A program made the translations under genes and the position numbers. The notes under the pieces are model-generated. The model was not told the origin of the DNA, did not search any database, and saw only the letters and a list, made by a program, of their open reading frames with translations. 5,937 nt of DNA from Clostridia bacterium. GTDB taxonomy: Bacteria > Bacillota > Clostridia > Oscillospirales > CAG-272. Shown here one piece after another: positions 1 to 4,872 of the stretch (position 1 is its first letter; every line of letters starts with the position of its first letter). The stretch is taken from the NCBI GenBank assembly GCA_017612495.1, contig JAGAFQ010000017.1, positions 1 to 5,937 of the forward strand. The letters run 5' to 3'.

Positions 1-1140
1 CTTGACACCTACAACAGCGGCGATATCACCGGAGTAAACAACATCGATATCTTTTCTTTCGTTAGCGTGCATCTGAAGGATACGGCCGAAACGTTCTTTC
101 TGATTTTTGCCGGGGTTGTAAACGGCACTGCCTGCTTCGATGTGTCCTGAATATACACGGAAGAAGCAAAGCTTTCCGACGAACGGGTCGGTCATGATCT
201 TGAATGCGAGAGCCGCAAACGGTGCATTGTCGTCTGCGGGACGCTCTTCCTCTTCTTCAGTCTCGGGGTTAACGCCCTTGATCGCGGGGATATCCAGCGG
301 GCTGGGCATATAATCCACGATGGCATCGAGAAGTTTCTGAACGCCTTTGTTCTTGTAGGACGTACCGCAAAGAACGGGAACGAGTTTGTTTGAGATGGTG
401 CCTGCACGGAGACCGTTTTTGATCTCTTCTTCGGTGAGTTCTTCACCTGCGCAGTATTTTTCAAACAAAGCGTCATCTGTTTCAGCAACAGACTCGATCA
501 TGGCAGTACGGTATTCTTTTGCCTTTTCGAGCATATCTGCGGGAATGGGCTCAACTGAAATCTGTTTGCCGAGGTCATCTTTGTAGATGTCGGCTTCCAT
601 TTTTATCAAGTCGATGATTCCGCAGAAGCTTTCTTCAACTCCGATAGGAAGCTGAATCGGCACGGGGTTCGTTTTGAGACGGTCCTTCATCATGTCAATG
701 ACACGGTAGAAGTTTGCGCCCATAATATCCATTTTGTTGACATAAGCCATACGCGGTACGCCGTACTTATCAGCTTGGCGCCAAACCGTTTCAGACTGAG
801 GCTCAACACCGCCCTTTGCACAGAAAACTGTGACAGAGCCGTCAAGCACACGAAGTGATCTTTCAACTTCTACGGTAAAGTCAACGTGGCCGGGGGTATC
901 AATGATATTGATACGGTTGCCCTTCCAGTGGCAGGTGGTAGCGGCGGACGTAATGGTGATTCCGCGCTCCTGTTCCTGTTCCATCCAGTCCATCGTAGCT
1001 TCGCCGTCGTGTGTTTCACCGATCTTGTGGTTAACACCGGTATAGAAAAGAATACGTTCAGTAGTCGTAGTCTTGCCGGCGTCGATGTGAGCCATAATGC
1101 CGATATTTCTTGTCAGTTCAAGTGAATATTCTCTTGACAT
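1..1140 (-). CDS. fusA: Elongation factor G, N-terminal 380 residues (3' end outside window)
   Basis: EF-G is the cytoplasmic GTPase that drives ribosomal translocation and, with RRF, ribosome recycling. The reverse strand from ATG 1140 reads continuously to the left edge, giving 380 codons of a protein usually near 690-700 residues. The missing part is most of domains II-V. The G domain is intact: P-loop AHIDAGKT at residues 17-24, switch I around ERGITI (58-63), DTPGH at 81-85 and NKMD at 135-138. The motif [14 protein letters not shown] near residue 107 is, from memory, typical of clostridial EF-G. An AAGGAG site (1149-1154) lies 8 nt upstream of the start. The gene follows rpsG by 46 nt with no terminator or promoter evident between them, so it is probably co-transcribed as part of the str operon. 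No frameshift or missing catalytic residue is visible. The identification is essentially certain. Confidence 0.98.
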   Translation of the reverse strand, partial: MSREYSLELTRNIGIMAHIDAGKTTTTERILFYTGVNHKIGETHDGEATMDWMEQEQERGITITSAATTCHWKGNRINIIDTPGHVDFTVEVERSLRVLDGSVTVFCAKGGVEPQSETVWRQADKYGVPRMAYVNKMDIMGANFYRVIDMMKDRLKTNPVPIQLPIGVEESFCGIIDLIKMEADIYKDDLGKQISVEPIPADMLEKAKEYRTAMIESVAETDDALFEKYCAGEELTEEEIKNGLRAGTISNKLVPVLCGTSYKNKGVQKLLDAIVDYMPSPLDIPAIKGVNPETEEEEERPADDNAPFAALAFKIMTDPFVGKLCFFRVYSGHIEAGSAVYNPGKNQKERFGRILQMHANERKDIDVVYSGDIAAVVGVK

Positions 1141-1186
1141 TATGTTTTCTCCTTTAATAATTACGCTGATTCACGCGGCTTGCAAA

Positions 1187-1657
1187 TTACCAACGATAAT
1201 GTGCAAATGCCTTGTTGGCTTCAGCCATACGATGGGTCTCTTCTTTTTTCTTGAATGCTCCGCCTGCACCGGCGATCGCGTCAACGATCTCGCCTGCAAG
1301 TCTTTCTGCCATTGTCTTTTCGCTGCGGGTTCTTGAATATGTGGTGATCCAACGAAGTCCAAGCGTCTGTCTTCTCTCAGGTCTTACTTCCATAGGAACC
1401 TGATAGGTCGAGCCGCCTACACGGCGAGCCTTGACCTCGAGAACCGGCATTACGTTTTCGAGCGCTTCCTGGAATGCTTCGAGAGCATTCTTCTCCGTCT
1501 TTTCTTCTACGATGGAGAATGCGTCGTAAACGATTTTCTGAGCAACACCCTTTTTACCGTCGTACATGATATTGTTGATAAGCTTTGTTACAAGCTTAGA
1601 ACCGTACATAGGATCCGGTAAAACGTCTCTTTTTGATATTTGACCTCTTCTCGGCAC
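1187..1657 (-). CDS. rpsG: 30S ribosomal protein S7 (uS7), GTG start
   Basis: S7 nucleates assembly of the 30S head by binding the 3' major domain of 16S rRNA, and it contacts mRNA and tRNA at the E site. From the GTG at 1655-1657 the protein is 156 residues, the usual bacterial length. It begins (V/M)[15 protein letters not shown] and ends FAHYRW, both hallmark ends of the family. The conserved beta-hairpin segment [13 protein letters not shown] lies at residues 77-89. I chose the GTG because the conserved N-terminus starts exactly there and a strong GAGGAGGG site lies 8 nt upstream. An upstream in-frame ATG at 1729 would add 24 residues unlike S7 and lacks a ribosome binding site. The gene lies between rpsL (190 nt upstream) and fusA (46 nt downstream) in the str operon. 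In E. coli, S7 represses its own operon by binding the rpsL-rpsG spacer; whether that holds here is unknown. Confidence 0.97.
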   Translation of the reverse strand: MPRRGQISKRDVLPDPMYGSKLVTKLINNIMYDGKKGVAQKIVYDAFSIVEEKTEKNALEAFQEALENVMPVLEVKARRVGGSTYQVPMEVRPERRQTLGLRWITTYSRTRSEKTMAERLAGEIVDAIAGAGGAFKKKEETHRMAEANKAFAHYRW

Positions 1658-1847
1658 TGTTCTTCCCTCCTCATTATTTAATAAAATGATCTCATAGGTA
1701 CTCGAAATATTTTTCGTCGGCGCCTGCATATCAAAAAGAGGAACTATATGTCATAAGCCGCATATTTGCGACTTTCTGTTTTTGATTTATGCAGTAAAAT
1801 GACCAAAAATAATCTTTTAATGATACCTTCAGAAAACCAAAGAGCAA
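1658..1847 (-). other. Long rpsL-rpsG intercistronic region with two AAUA-loop hairpins
   Basis: This 190-nt AT-rich spacer separates two genes that are usually much closer (about 40-100 nt in well-studied bacteria, from memory). Apart from the rpsG ribosome binding site it holds no convincing gene. In the minus-strand transcript two short hairpins can form. One is GUCGCA-AAUA-UGCGGC at 1757-1772 (6 bp, one U-G pair). The other is CGAAA-AAUA-UUUCG at 1703-1716 (5 bp). Neither is followed by a U-tract, so they are not intrinsic terminators. A weak internal promoter is conceivable (TTGCTC at 1842-1847, 16-nt spacer, TATCAT at 1820-1825). The -35 matches consensus at only 3 of 6 positions, so I give it little weight. 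A role in S7 feedback control is inference only. Confidence 0.5.
1665..1672 (-). promoter_or_regulatory. Shine-Dalgarno site that fixes the rpsG GTG start
   Basis: The reverse strand reads GAGGAGGG, a near-perfect anti-16S match. The GGAGG core sits 8 nt before the GTG at 1657. It lies inside the longer open frame that starts at 1729, so it argues for the GTG start and against the 24-codon extension. Confidence 0.85.
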
Positions 1848-2267
1848 TTACTTGCTTGCTTTAGCTCTCTTCGCTCCGTACTTGGAACGGCTCTGATTAC
1901 GGTTTGCAACACCCTGAGCATCGAGTGTACCGCGAATGATGTGGTAACGTACACCAGGCAGGTCACGAACTCTTCCGCCGCGAATAAGTACGACTGAGTG
2001 TTCCTGCAAGTTGTGTCCGATACCGGGGATATAAGTGGTTGCTTCAAGACCGTTTGTAAGTCTTACTCTGGCGATCTTACGAAGTGCGGAGTTAGGCTTC
2101 TTCGGGCTCGTTGTTGTAACCTTTGTGCAAACACCTCTCTTCTGAGGACAGCTTACGTCGGTGGGAATCTTCTTGACACCGTTGAAGCTCTTCTGAAGAA
2201 CCGGGGCTTTAGACTTATAATCCTTCTTTGCACGGCCCTGCTTAACAAGCTGGTTAAAGGTTGGCAT
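1848..2267 (-). CDS. rpsL: 30S ribosomal protein S12 (uS12)
   Basis: S12 sits at the 30S decoding centre and helps set accuracy of tRNA selection; it is the classical target of streptomycin-resistance mutations. The 139-residue protein carries the Gram-positive insertion near residues 20-38, making it about 15 residues longer than the E. coli form. Family motifs are clear: PQKRGVC at 41-47, [10 protein letters not shown] at 55-64, [12 protein letters not shown] at 81-92 and DLPGVRYH at 102-109. Lys56 corresponds to E. coli Lys43 (counting the initiator Met) and is conserved. The residue corresponding to Lys88 is Arg101 (codon CGT at 1965-1967), which is unusual. A strong AGGAGGTG site (2272-2279) precedes the ATG, with AGGAGG 6 nt away. 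It follows the L7Ae-like gene by 53 nt and precedes rpsG. Identification is certain. Confidence 0.98.
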   Translation of the reverse strand: MPTFNQLVKQGRAKKDYKSKAPVLQKSFNGVKKIPTDVSCPQKRGVCTKVTTTSPKKPNSALRKIARVRLTNGLEATTYIPGIGHNLQEHSVVLIRGGRVRDLPGVRYHIIRGTLDAQGVANRNQSRSKYGAKRAKASK

Positions 2268-2298
2268 ATGGCACCTCCTATTCTTTAAAAATTATATC

Positions 2299-2319
2299 TA
2301 CACTGCAAAAGCAGATGTA
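2299..2319 (-). other. Small stem-loop between the L7Ae-like gene and rpsL
   Basis: In the minus-strand transcript, UACA-(bulged U)-CUGC, a UUUU loop and GCAG-UGUA can pair over 8 bp with one bulged base. It begins just after the stop codon of the L7Ae-like gene. A short U-run (UAAUUUUU) follows about 6 nt after the stem, too far for a standard intrinsic terminator. It may be a weak attenuator or RNA-processing site, or chance. Confidence 0.3.
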
Positions 2320-2320
2320 T

Positions 2321-2614
2321 TCATTTATTCGGCACGACTATGCAAACGGCACAGTCGACTTCTATTTGGCAAAGCTTGCCGAGCTTTGCTTTTGTGAAGG
2401 TTTCGTTCGGCTCTATCGAATGGGCAAGACAAATGCTTTTGACTCTGTCGTAAACGAATGCCGCGGCATCGGATGCCAGAAAAAGCACGTCATCGCTGTC
2501 ATAGCCCCTTGCGATATGTTTTGAACAACTGTTGAGACCGACGATAACATTCGAAACATTTCGGCCGTCAAATGTCACCGTCATTCCCCCACAAGCAAAA
2601 CCGCGTATGGGCAT
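2321..2614 (-). CDS. Divergent L7Ae/YbxF-like ribosomal protein (L7Ae/L30e/Gadd45 family)
   Basis: This is probably the small L7Ae-family RNA-binding protein that commonly precedes rpsL in Firmicutes; the YbxF members bind kink-turn RNA. The pattern fits from residue 38 of this 97-residue call. VIVGLNSCSKHIARG aligns with the family's IGTKQTxxALxxG segment, then DDVLFLASDA with the beta-strand/helix ending in AEDAD. LGKLCQIEVDCAVCIVV near the C-terminus matches LGKACGIDVGAAAVAI. The match is a pattern I recall, not a search result. Divergence is marked: the GTKQT-type RNA-contact segment is altered and there are six cysteines. The start is uncertain. ATG 2614 has a weak GGGA site 5 nt upstream and a predicted leader of about 19 nt. 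ATG 2584 (87 residues) better fits family length but has GGGGG only 1 nt before it. The TTG at 2668 is promoter sequence. It is the first gene of the str operon. Confidence 0.72.
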   Translation of the reverse strand: MPIRGFACGGMTVTFDGRNVSNVIVGLNSCSKHIARGYDSDDVLFLASDAAAFVYDRVKSICLAHSIEPNETFTKAKLGKLCQIEVDCAVCIVVPNK

Positions 2615-2639
2615 AGTTATCCCATTCGCATATAGAACA

Positions 2640-2668
2640 ATAATATCACTATTATCGGCATTTGTCAA
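2640..2668 (-). promoter_or_regulatory. Sigma-A promoter of the str operon (TTGACA-17-TATTAT)
   Basis: On the reverse strand TTGACA (2663-2668) is separated by exactly 17 nt from TATTAT (2640-2645), giving 11 of 12 consensus matches. Transcription would start near 2633, about 19 nt before ATG 2614 of the L7Ae-like gene. The -35 lies only 14 nt past the acetyltransferase stop codon, with no terminator between, so some read-through into the operon is likely. The -10 forms half of a 16-bp inverted repeat, ATAATA-TCAC-TATTAT (2640-2655), which could be an operator or simple AT-rich coincidence. Confidence 0.85.
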
Positions 2669-2682
2669 TAGTTTTTATCATA

Positions 2683-3252
2683 TTATATGGCTTTTTCATC
2701 GCCGACAATTTTGGCGCAGATCACTACCGTTCTGTATTTTCCTTTCACGAAAAGCATATCCTTGTGAGTGCCCTCATATTTCATTCCGATTTTTTCCATA
2801 ACGCGGTGGCTCGCTTCATTTTCGGCCATGTGCTTTGCATAGATGCGATGAACGTCGAGTCTGTCTTGCGCAAAGTCGCAAACGGCGTTTGCGGCTTCGG
2901 GAGCATAGCCCTTGCCGCGATAGTCGGGGTTTATTACGTAGCCGATCTCGCAAGCGCGGTTTTCTTTATCCCACGTAACGATGCCGCAGGTGCCTATAAG
3001 CTTTCCGCTGTCTTTGAGCGTCACCGCAAAATCATAATAATCTCCGCGGCGATACACCTTTTGCAGCTGCTTAAGATATGCCCTTGTAAAATCAACGCTT
3101 TCGTGCGGAGACCAAAGAAGATTTTTTGTGACGTCTTCCCTTTGCGCATATTCAAACATATCCGCCGCGTCCTGCGGCTTCATAAAGCGCAAGATCAGCC
3201 TTTCGGTATATAGTTTTATCTCTTCGCTTGCGCCGATAATATCTTTTAACAT
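2683..3252 (-). CDS. GNAT-family N-acetyltransferase, RimJ/RimL type
   Basis: Members of this Acetyltransf_3 type transfer acetyl from acetyl-CoA to an amine; known substrates include ribosomal protein N-termini, amino acids, polyamines and drugs. The substrate cannot be read from sequence. The 189-residue protein spans a complete single domain: TERLILR at 16-22, the central strands GKLIGTCGI (83-91) and CEIGYVINPD (101-110), then the acetyl-CoA pyrophosphate loop RGKGYA at 112-117. The late motif NEASHRVMEKIGMKYEG is at 145-161. I chose ATG 3252 because GGAGGGGAG lies 6 nt upstream; an in-frame upstream ATG at 3288 would add 12 residues (MFLPLGGGGEFT), part of which is the ribosome binding site itself. 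It is probably transcribed alone from the promoter at 3372-3400. Its position beside the str operon suggests, but does not show, a ribosomal substrate. Confidence 0.93.
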   Translation of the reverse strand: MLKDIIGASEEIKLYTERLILRFMKPQDAADMFEYAQREDVTKNLLWSPHESVDFTRAYLKQLQKVYRRGDYYDFAVTLKDSGKLIGTCGIVTWDKENRACEIGYVINPDYRGKGYAPEAANAVCDFAQDRLDVHRIYAKHMAENEASHRVMEKIGMKYEGTHKDMLFVKGKYRTVVICAKIVGDEKAI

Positions 3253-3258
3253 AGTGAA

Positions 3259-3280
3259 CTCCCCTCCGCCGCCGAGCGGC
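3259..3280 (-). promoter_or_regulatory. GC hairpin abutting the Shine-Dalgarno site of the acetyltransferase
   Basis: In the minus-strand transcript GCCGC-UCG-GCGGC (3268-3280) forms a 5-bp all-GC stem that ends exactly where the ribosome binding site GGAGGGGAG (3259-3267) begins. The site lies 6 nt from ATG 3252. The rest of the roughly 112-nt leader is AT-rich, so the GC patch stands out. It could limit translation initiation or protect the site; no function is shown. Confidence 0.5.
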
Positions 3281-3348
3281 AAAAACAAAAATAAAACGGG
3301 ACAAAGTGCAAAAAAATATAAATAGTACTGTAATTTGTAAAGAATCGG

Positions 3349-3357
3349 TGATATAAT
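3349..3357 (+). promoter_or_regulatory. Possible extended -10 promoter toward htrA
   Basis: The plus strand reads TGATATAAT, an extended -10 (TGn plus perfect TATAAT). The hexamer 17 nt upstream, TGTAAT, is a poor -35. Initiation near 3364 would give htrA a leader of about 140 nt and would face the acetyltransferase promoter head-on. The motif may equally be just the mirror half of the palindrome. Confidence 0.3.
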
Positions 3358-3378
3358 ATACGTATGCGTAGATTATAT
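3351..3378. repeat. 28-bp imperfect palindrome over the acetyltransferase promoter (operator candidate)
   Basis: The arms ATATAAT (3351-3357) and ATTATAT (3372-3378) enclose a nested TACG (3359-3362) and CGTA (3367-3370) on the same centre between 3364 and 3365. In all 12 of 14 position pairs are complementary. The right arm contains the minus-strand -10; the left arm contains a mirror-image TATAAT on the plus strand. The centre coincides with the predicted minus-strand start. Such placement is typical of a repressor operator, but AT-richness raises the chance of coincidence and I cannot name a regulator. Confidence 0.55.
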
Positions 3379-3400
3379 ACACTCTCGTATCGCTTGTCAA
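3372..3400 (-). promoter_or_regulatory. Perfect-consensus sigma-A promoter for the acetyltransferase
   Basis: The reverse strand has TTGACA (3395-3400), a 17-nt spacer, and TATAAT (3372-3377), 12 of 12 matches with optimal spacing. The start would be near 3365, giving a 5' leader of about 112 nt before ATG 3252. So strong a promoter for a small acetyltransferase suggests control by a repressor, consistent with the palindrome covering the -10 and start region. Confidence 0.88.
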
Positions 3401-3456
3401 TTATTATTTTTTTAATTTTTTCGCCTCTTTTTCACATTATTTTAACATTCGAGAGT

Positions 3457-3462
3457 TATAAT
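3457..3462 (+). promoter_or_regulatory. Candidate -10 element of the htrA promoter
   Basis: A perfect TATAAT lies 43 nt before the htrA ATG, predicting a start near 3469. No good -35 occurs at 16-18 nt; TTCACA at 3431-3436 matches 5 of 6 but is 20 nt away. A partial palindrome, TAACatTCGAgaGTTA (3443-3458), sits directly upstream and overlaps the -10, so activator or repressor control is possible. Confidence 0.45.
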
Positions 3463-3470
3463 CAAATCAG

Positions 3471-3491
3471 AAAAAGCAACAGTCGCTTTTT
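3471..3491 (+). promoter_or_regulatory. 5' leader stem-loop abutting the htrA Shine-Dalgarno site
   Basis: AAAAAGC (3471-3477) and GCTTTTT (3485-3491) form a 7-bp stem with a 7-nt loop. The ribosome binding site AAGGAG (3492-3497) follows with no gap. If transcription starts near 3469 the hairpin is the very 5' end of the mRNA. There it could stabilise the transcript or respond to temperature. The stem is weak (two G-C pairs). Confidence 0.45.
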
Positions 3492-3505
3492 AAGGAGAGA
3501 TTATT

Positions 3506-4816
3506 ATGGATTTTGAAAATCAAAACTATACCCCGGACGGACAGAATTCCGAAAGTGCACAGCAAAATGAAAACTTCGGTCAGAATAATGAACGGTCATA
3601 TTCATTCTATCAGCCGAACTCGCCCTACATTCCTCCCTACACTCCAAAGCCGCCCAAAAACAAAAAGAAAAACGGCTTTTCAAAAGGAGGGGCTGCGGCG
3701 CTCATTGCCGTCTGTCTTGTTCTGTCTTGCATAGTCGGCACGGTATCGGGACTTTTGGTGGCGAAAAACGCAGGGGCTTTTCAGCATGAAGAGACCATAT
3801 CGACGATATCGAAATCGGACTCGAAAAAACAGCACGAAACAGTTGAAAGCACCGTAAGCCAGGGCGACAAACTCACCGTAAAGCAAATAGCCTCGCAAAA
3901 TCAGGACGCGGTCGTTGAGATCATGACCGCCACAACGACAAGAGGCTTTTTCGCGCAATCCATTACGACCGAGGGCGCCGGAAGCGGTGTCATCATCACA
4001 AATGACGGTTATATCGCAACGAACTATCACGTTATAGAAGACGTCACGAGCATCAGCGTGCGTTTGCATAACGGAAATGAATACAAAGCAACGGTGCGCG
4101 GTTATGACGAAACGACCGATATTGCGGTTTTGAAGATCGAGGCTACCGAGCTTTCGACCGTCACCATAGGCGAATCGAAAAATCTTTCGGTCGGCGATTT
4201 GGTCGTTGCCATAGGCAACCCGCTCGGCTACCTCGGCGGAACGGTCACAGACGGTATCGTCAGCGCCCTTGAAAGAGAGATAACCTTTGACGACGGCAAA
4301 ACGATGACGCTTATGCAGACGAACACCGCAATAAACCCCGGCAACTCGGGCGGCGGTCTGTTCAACGAATACGGTGAGCTCATCGGCATCGTCAACGCAA
4401 AGACCTCCGACGTCGGAATCGAGGGCTTGGGCTTTGCCATTCCGATAGATACGGCATACCCCGTAATATTAAACCTCGTTGAGTTCGGATACGTGCGCGG
4501 AAGATTCACTCTCGGCGTTCAGCTCATCGATATAATGAGCGCCATGTATGCGCGTTATTATAACGTAAGCGATCTCGGCTCGTATATCTCGGTCGTCAAT
4601 CCCGGTTCAAATGCAGAAAAGGCCGGACTCAAATCGGGCGACTATATCGTATCGGTAAACGGCAAAACGATCACGAAGAGCGATGAGGTCAAAGAAATAA
4701 TCGATGCAAGCTCGCTCGGCGACGTATTGAATTTCGTCATCAAGCGCAACGGCAGACAAATGAACATCGCCGTCACCTTGAACGAAGACACGAACAACAC
4801 GGCGCTTCAGTTCTGA
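3506..4816 (+). CDS. htrA: Membrane-anchored HtrA/DegP-type serine protease with one PDZ domain
   Basis: HtrA proteases degrade or refold damaged proteins outside the membrane and usually respond to envelope stress. The 436-residue protein has the Firmicute layout. Residues 1-60 are a cytoplasmic tail rich in Asn, Gln and Pro, then Lys. One membrane helix spans about 63-85. A low-complexity linker runs to about 122. The trypsin-like domain (about 124-330) has the complete catalytic triad: His175 in TNYHV, Asp205 in TTDIAVLK and Ser281 in NPGNSGGG. A single PDZ domain occupies about 335-425, with the segment NAEKAGLKSGDYIVSVNG. AAGGAG lies 8 nt before the ATG. The gene is monocistronic by layout, with its own leader and a terminator 10 nt after the stop. 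The family assignment is firm; the exact paralogue (HtrA, HtrB or YyxA-like) cannot be decided here. Confidence 0.96.
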   Translation: MDFENQNYTPDGQNSESAQQNENFGQNNERSYSFYQPNSPYIPPYTPKPPKNKKKNGFSKGGAAALIAVCLVLSCIVGTVSGLLVAKNAGAFQHEETISTISKSDSKKQHETVESTVSQGDKLTVKQIASQNQDAVVEIMTATTTRGFFAQSITTEGAGSGVIITNDGYIATNYHVIEDVTSISVRLHNGNEYKATVRGYDETTDIAVLKIEATELSTVTIGESKNLSVGDLVVAIGNPLGYLGGTVTDGIVSALEREITFDDGKTMTLMQTNTAINPGNSGGGLFNEYGELIGIVNAKTSDVGIEGLGFAIPIDTAYPVILNLVEFGYVRGRFTLGVQLIDIMSAMYARYYNVSDLGSYISVVNPGSNAEKAGLKSGDYIVSVNGKTITKSDEVKEIIDASSLGDVLNFVIKRNGRQMNIAVTLNEDTNNTALQF

Positions 4817-4826
4817 ATGTAAACGC

Positions 4827-4872
4827 ATAAACAGAAAACCGACATCATCATTGATGTCGGTTTTCTGTTTAT
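4827..4872. terminator. Bidirectional intrinsic terminator shared by htrA and the amidase gene
   Basis: Arms at 4827-4847 and 4852-4872 are perfect 21-bp complements around a 4-nt loop (TCAT). The core is CCGACATCA/TGATGTCGG, flanked by A-rich and T-rich outer stem that supplies U-tracts in both directions. It starts 10 nt after the htrA stop. Its right arm includes the TAA stop codon of the convergent amidase gene (4869-4871) and one further coding base, so it ends both transcripts. Confidence 0.93.

Noticed and set aside
1658..1729. A 24-codon in-frame N-terminal extension of rpsG from ATG 1729
   Set aside because: The added residues do not resemble S7, no ribosome binding site precedes the ATG, and a strong GAGGAGGG site plus the conserved [10 protein letters not shown] start point to the GTG at 1657.
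1820..1847. Internal promoter ahead of rpsG (TTGCTC-16-TATCAT)
   Set aside because: The -35 matches only 3 of 6 positions and the region is AT-rich, so such matches are expected by chance; mentioned only within the spacer entry.
2615..2668. TTG start at 2668 for the L7Ae-like gene
   Set aside because: The TTG is the first half of the TTGACA -35 box and lies upstream of the predicted transcription start; there is no ribosome binding site before it.
2662..3213. A 183-codon plus-strand open frame opposite the acetyltransferase
   Set aside because: It lies almost wholly antisense to a clear GNAT gene, has no recognisable domain and no good ribosome binding site; it is a shadow of the real gene.
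3253..3288. Upstream ATG at 3288 for the acetyltransferase
   Set aside because: The extra 12 codons encode a Gly-rich stretch created by the GC hairpin and the ribosome binding site; the ATG at 3252 is properly spaced from that site.
3713..3730. Lipobox-like VLSC (Cys75) in the HtrA membrane helix, hinting at a lipoprotein
   Set aside because: It follows a 60-residue hydrophilic cytoplasmic tail, unlike a lipoprotein signal peptide, and Leu at -2 is atypical; a signal-anchor helix explains it better.
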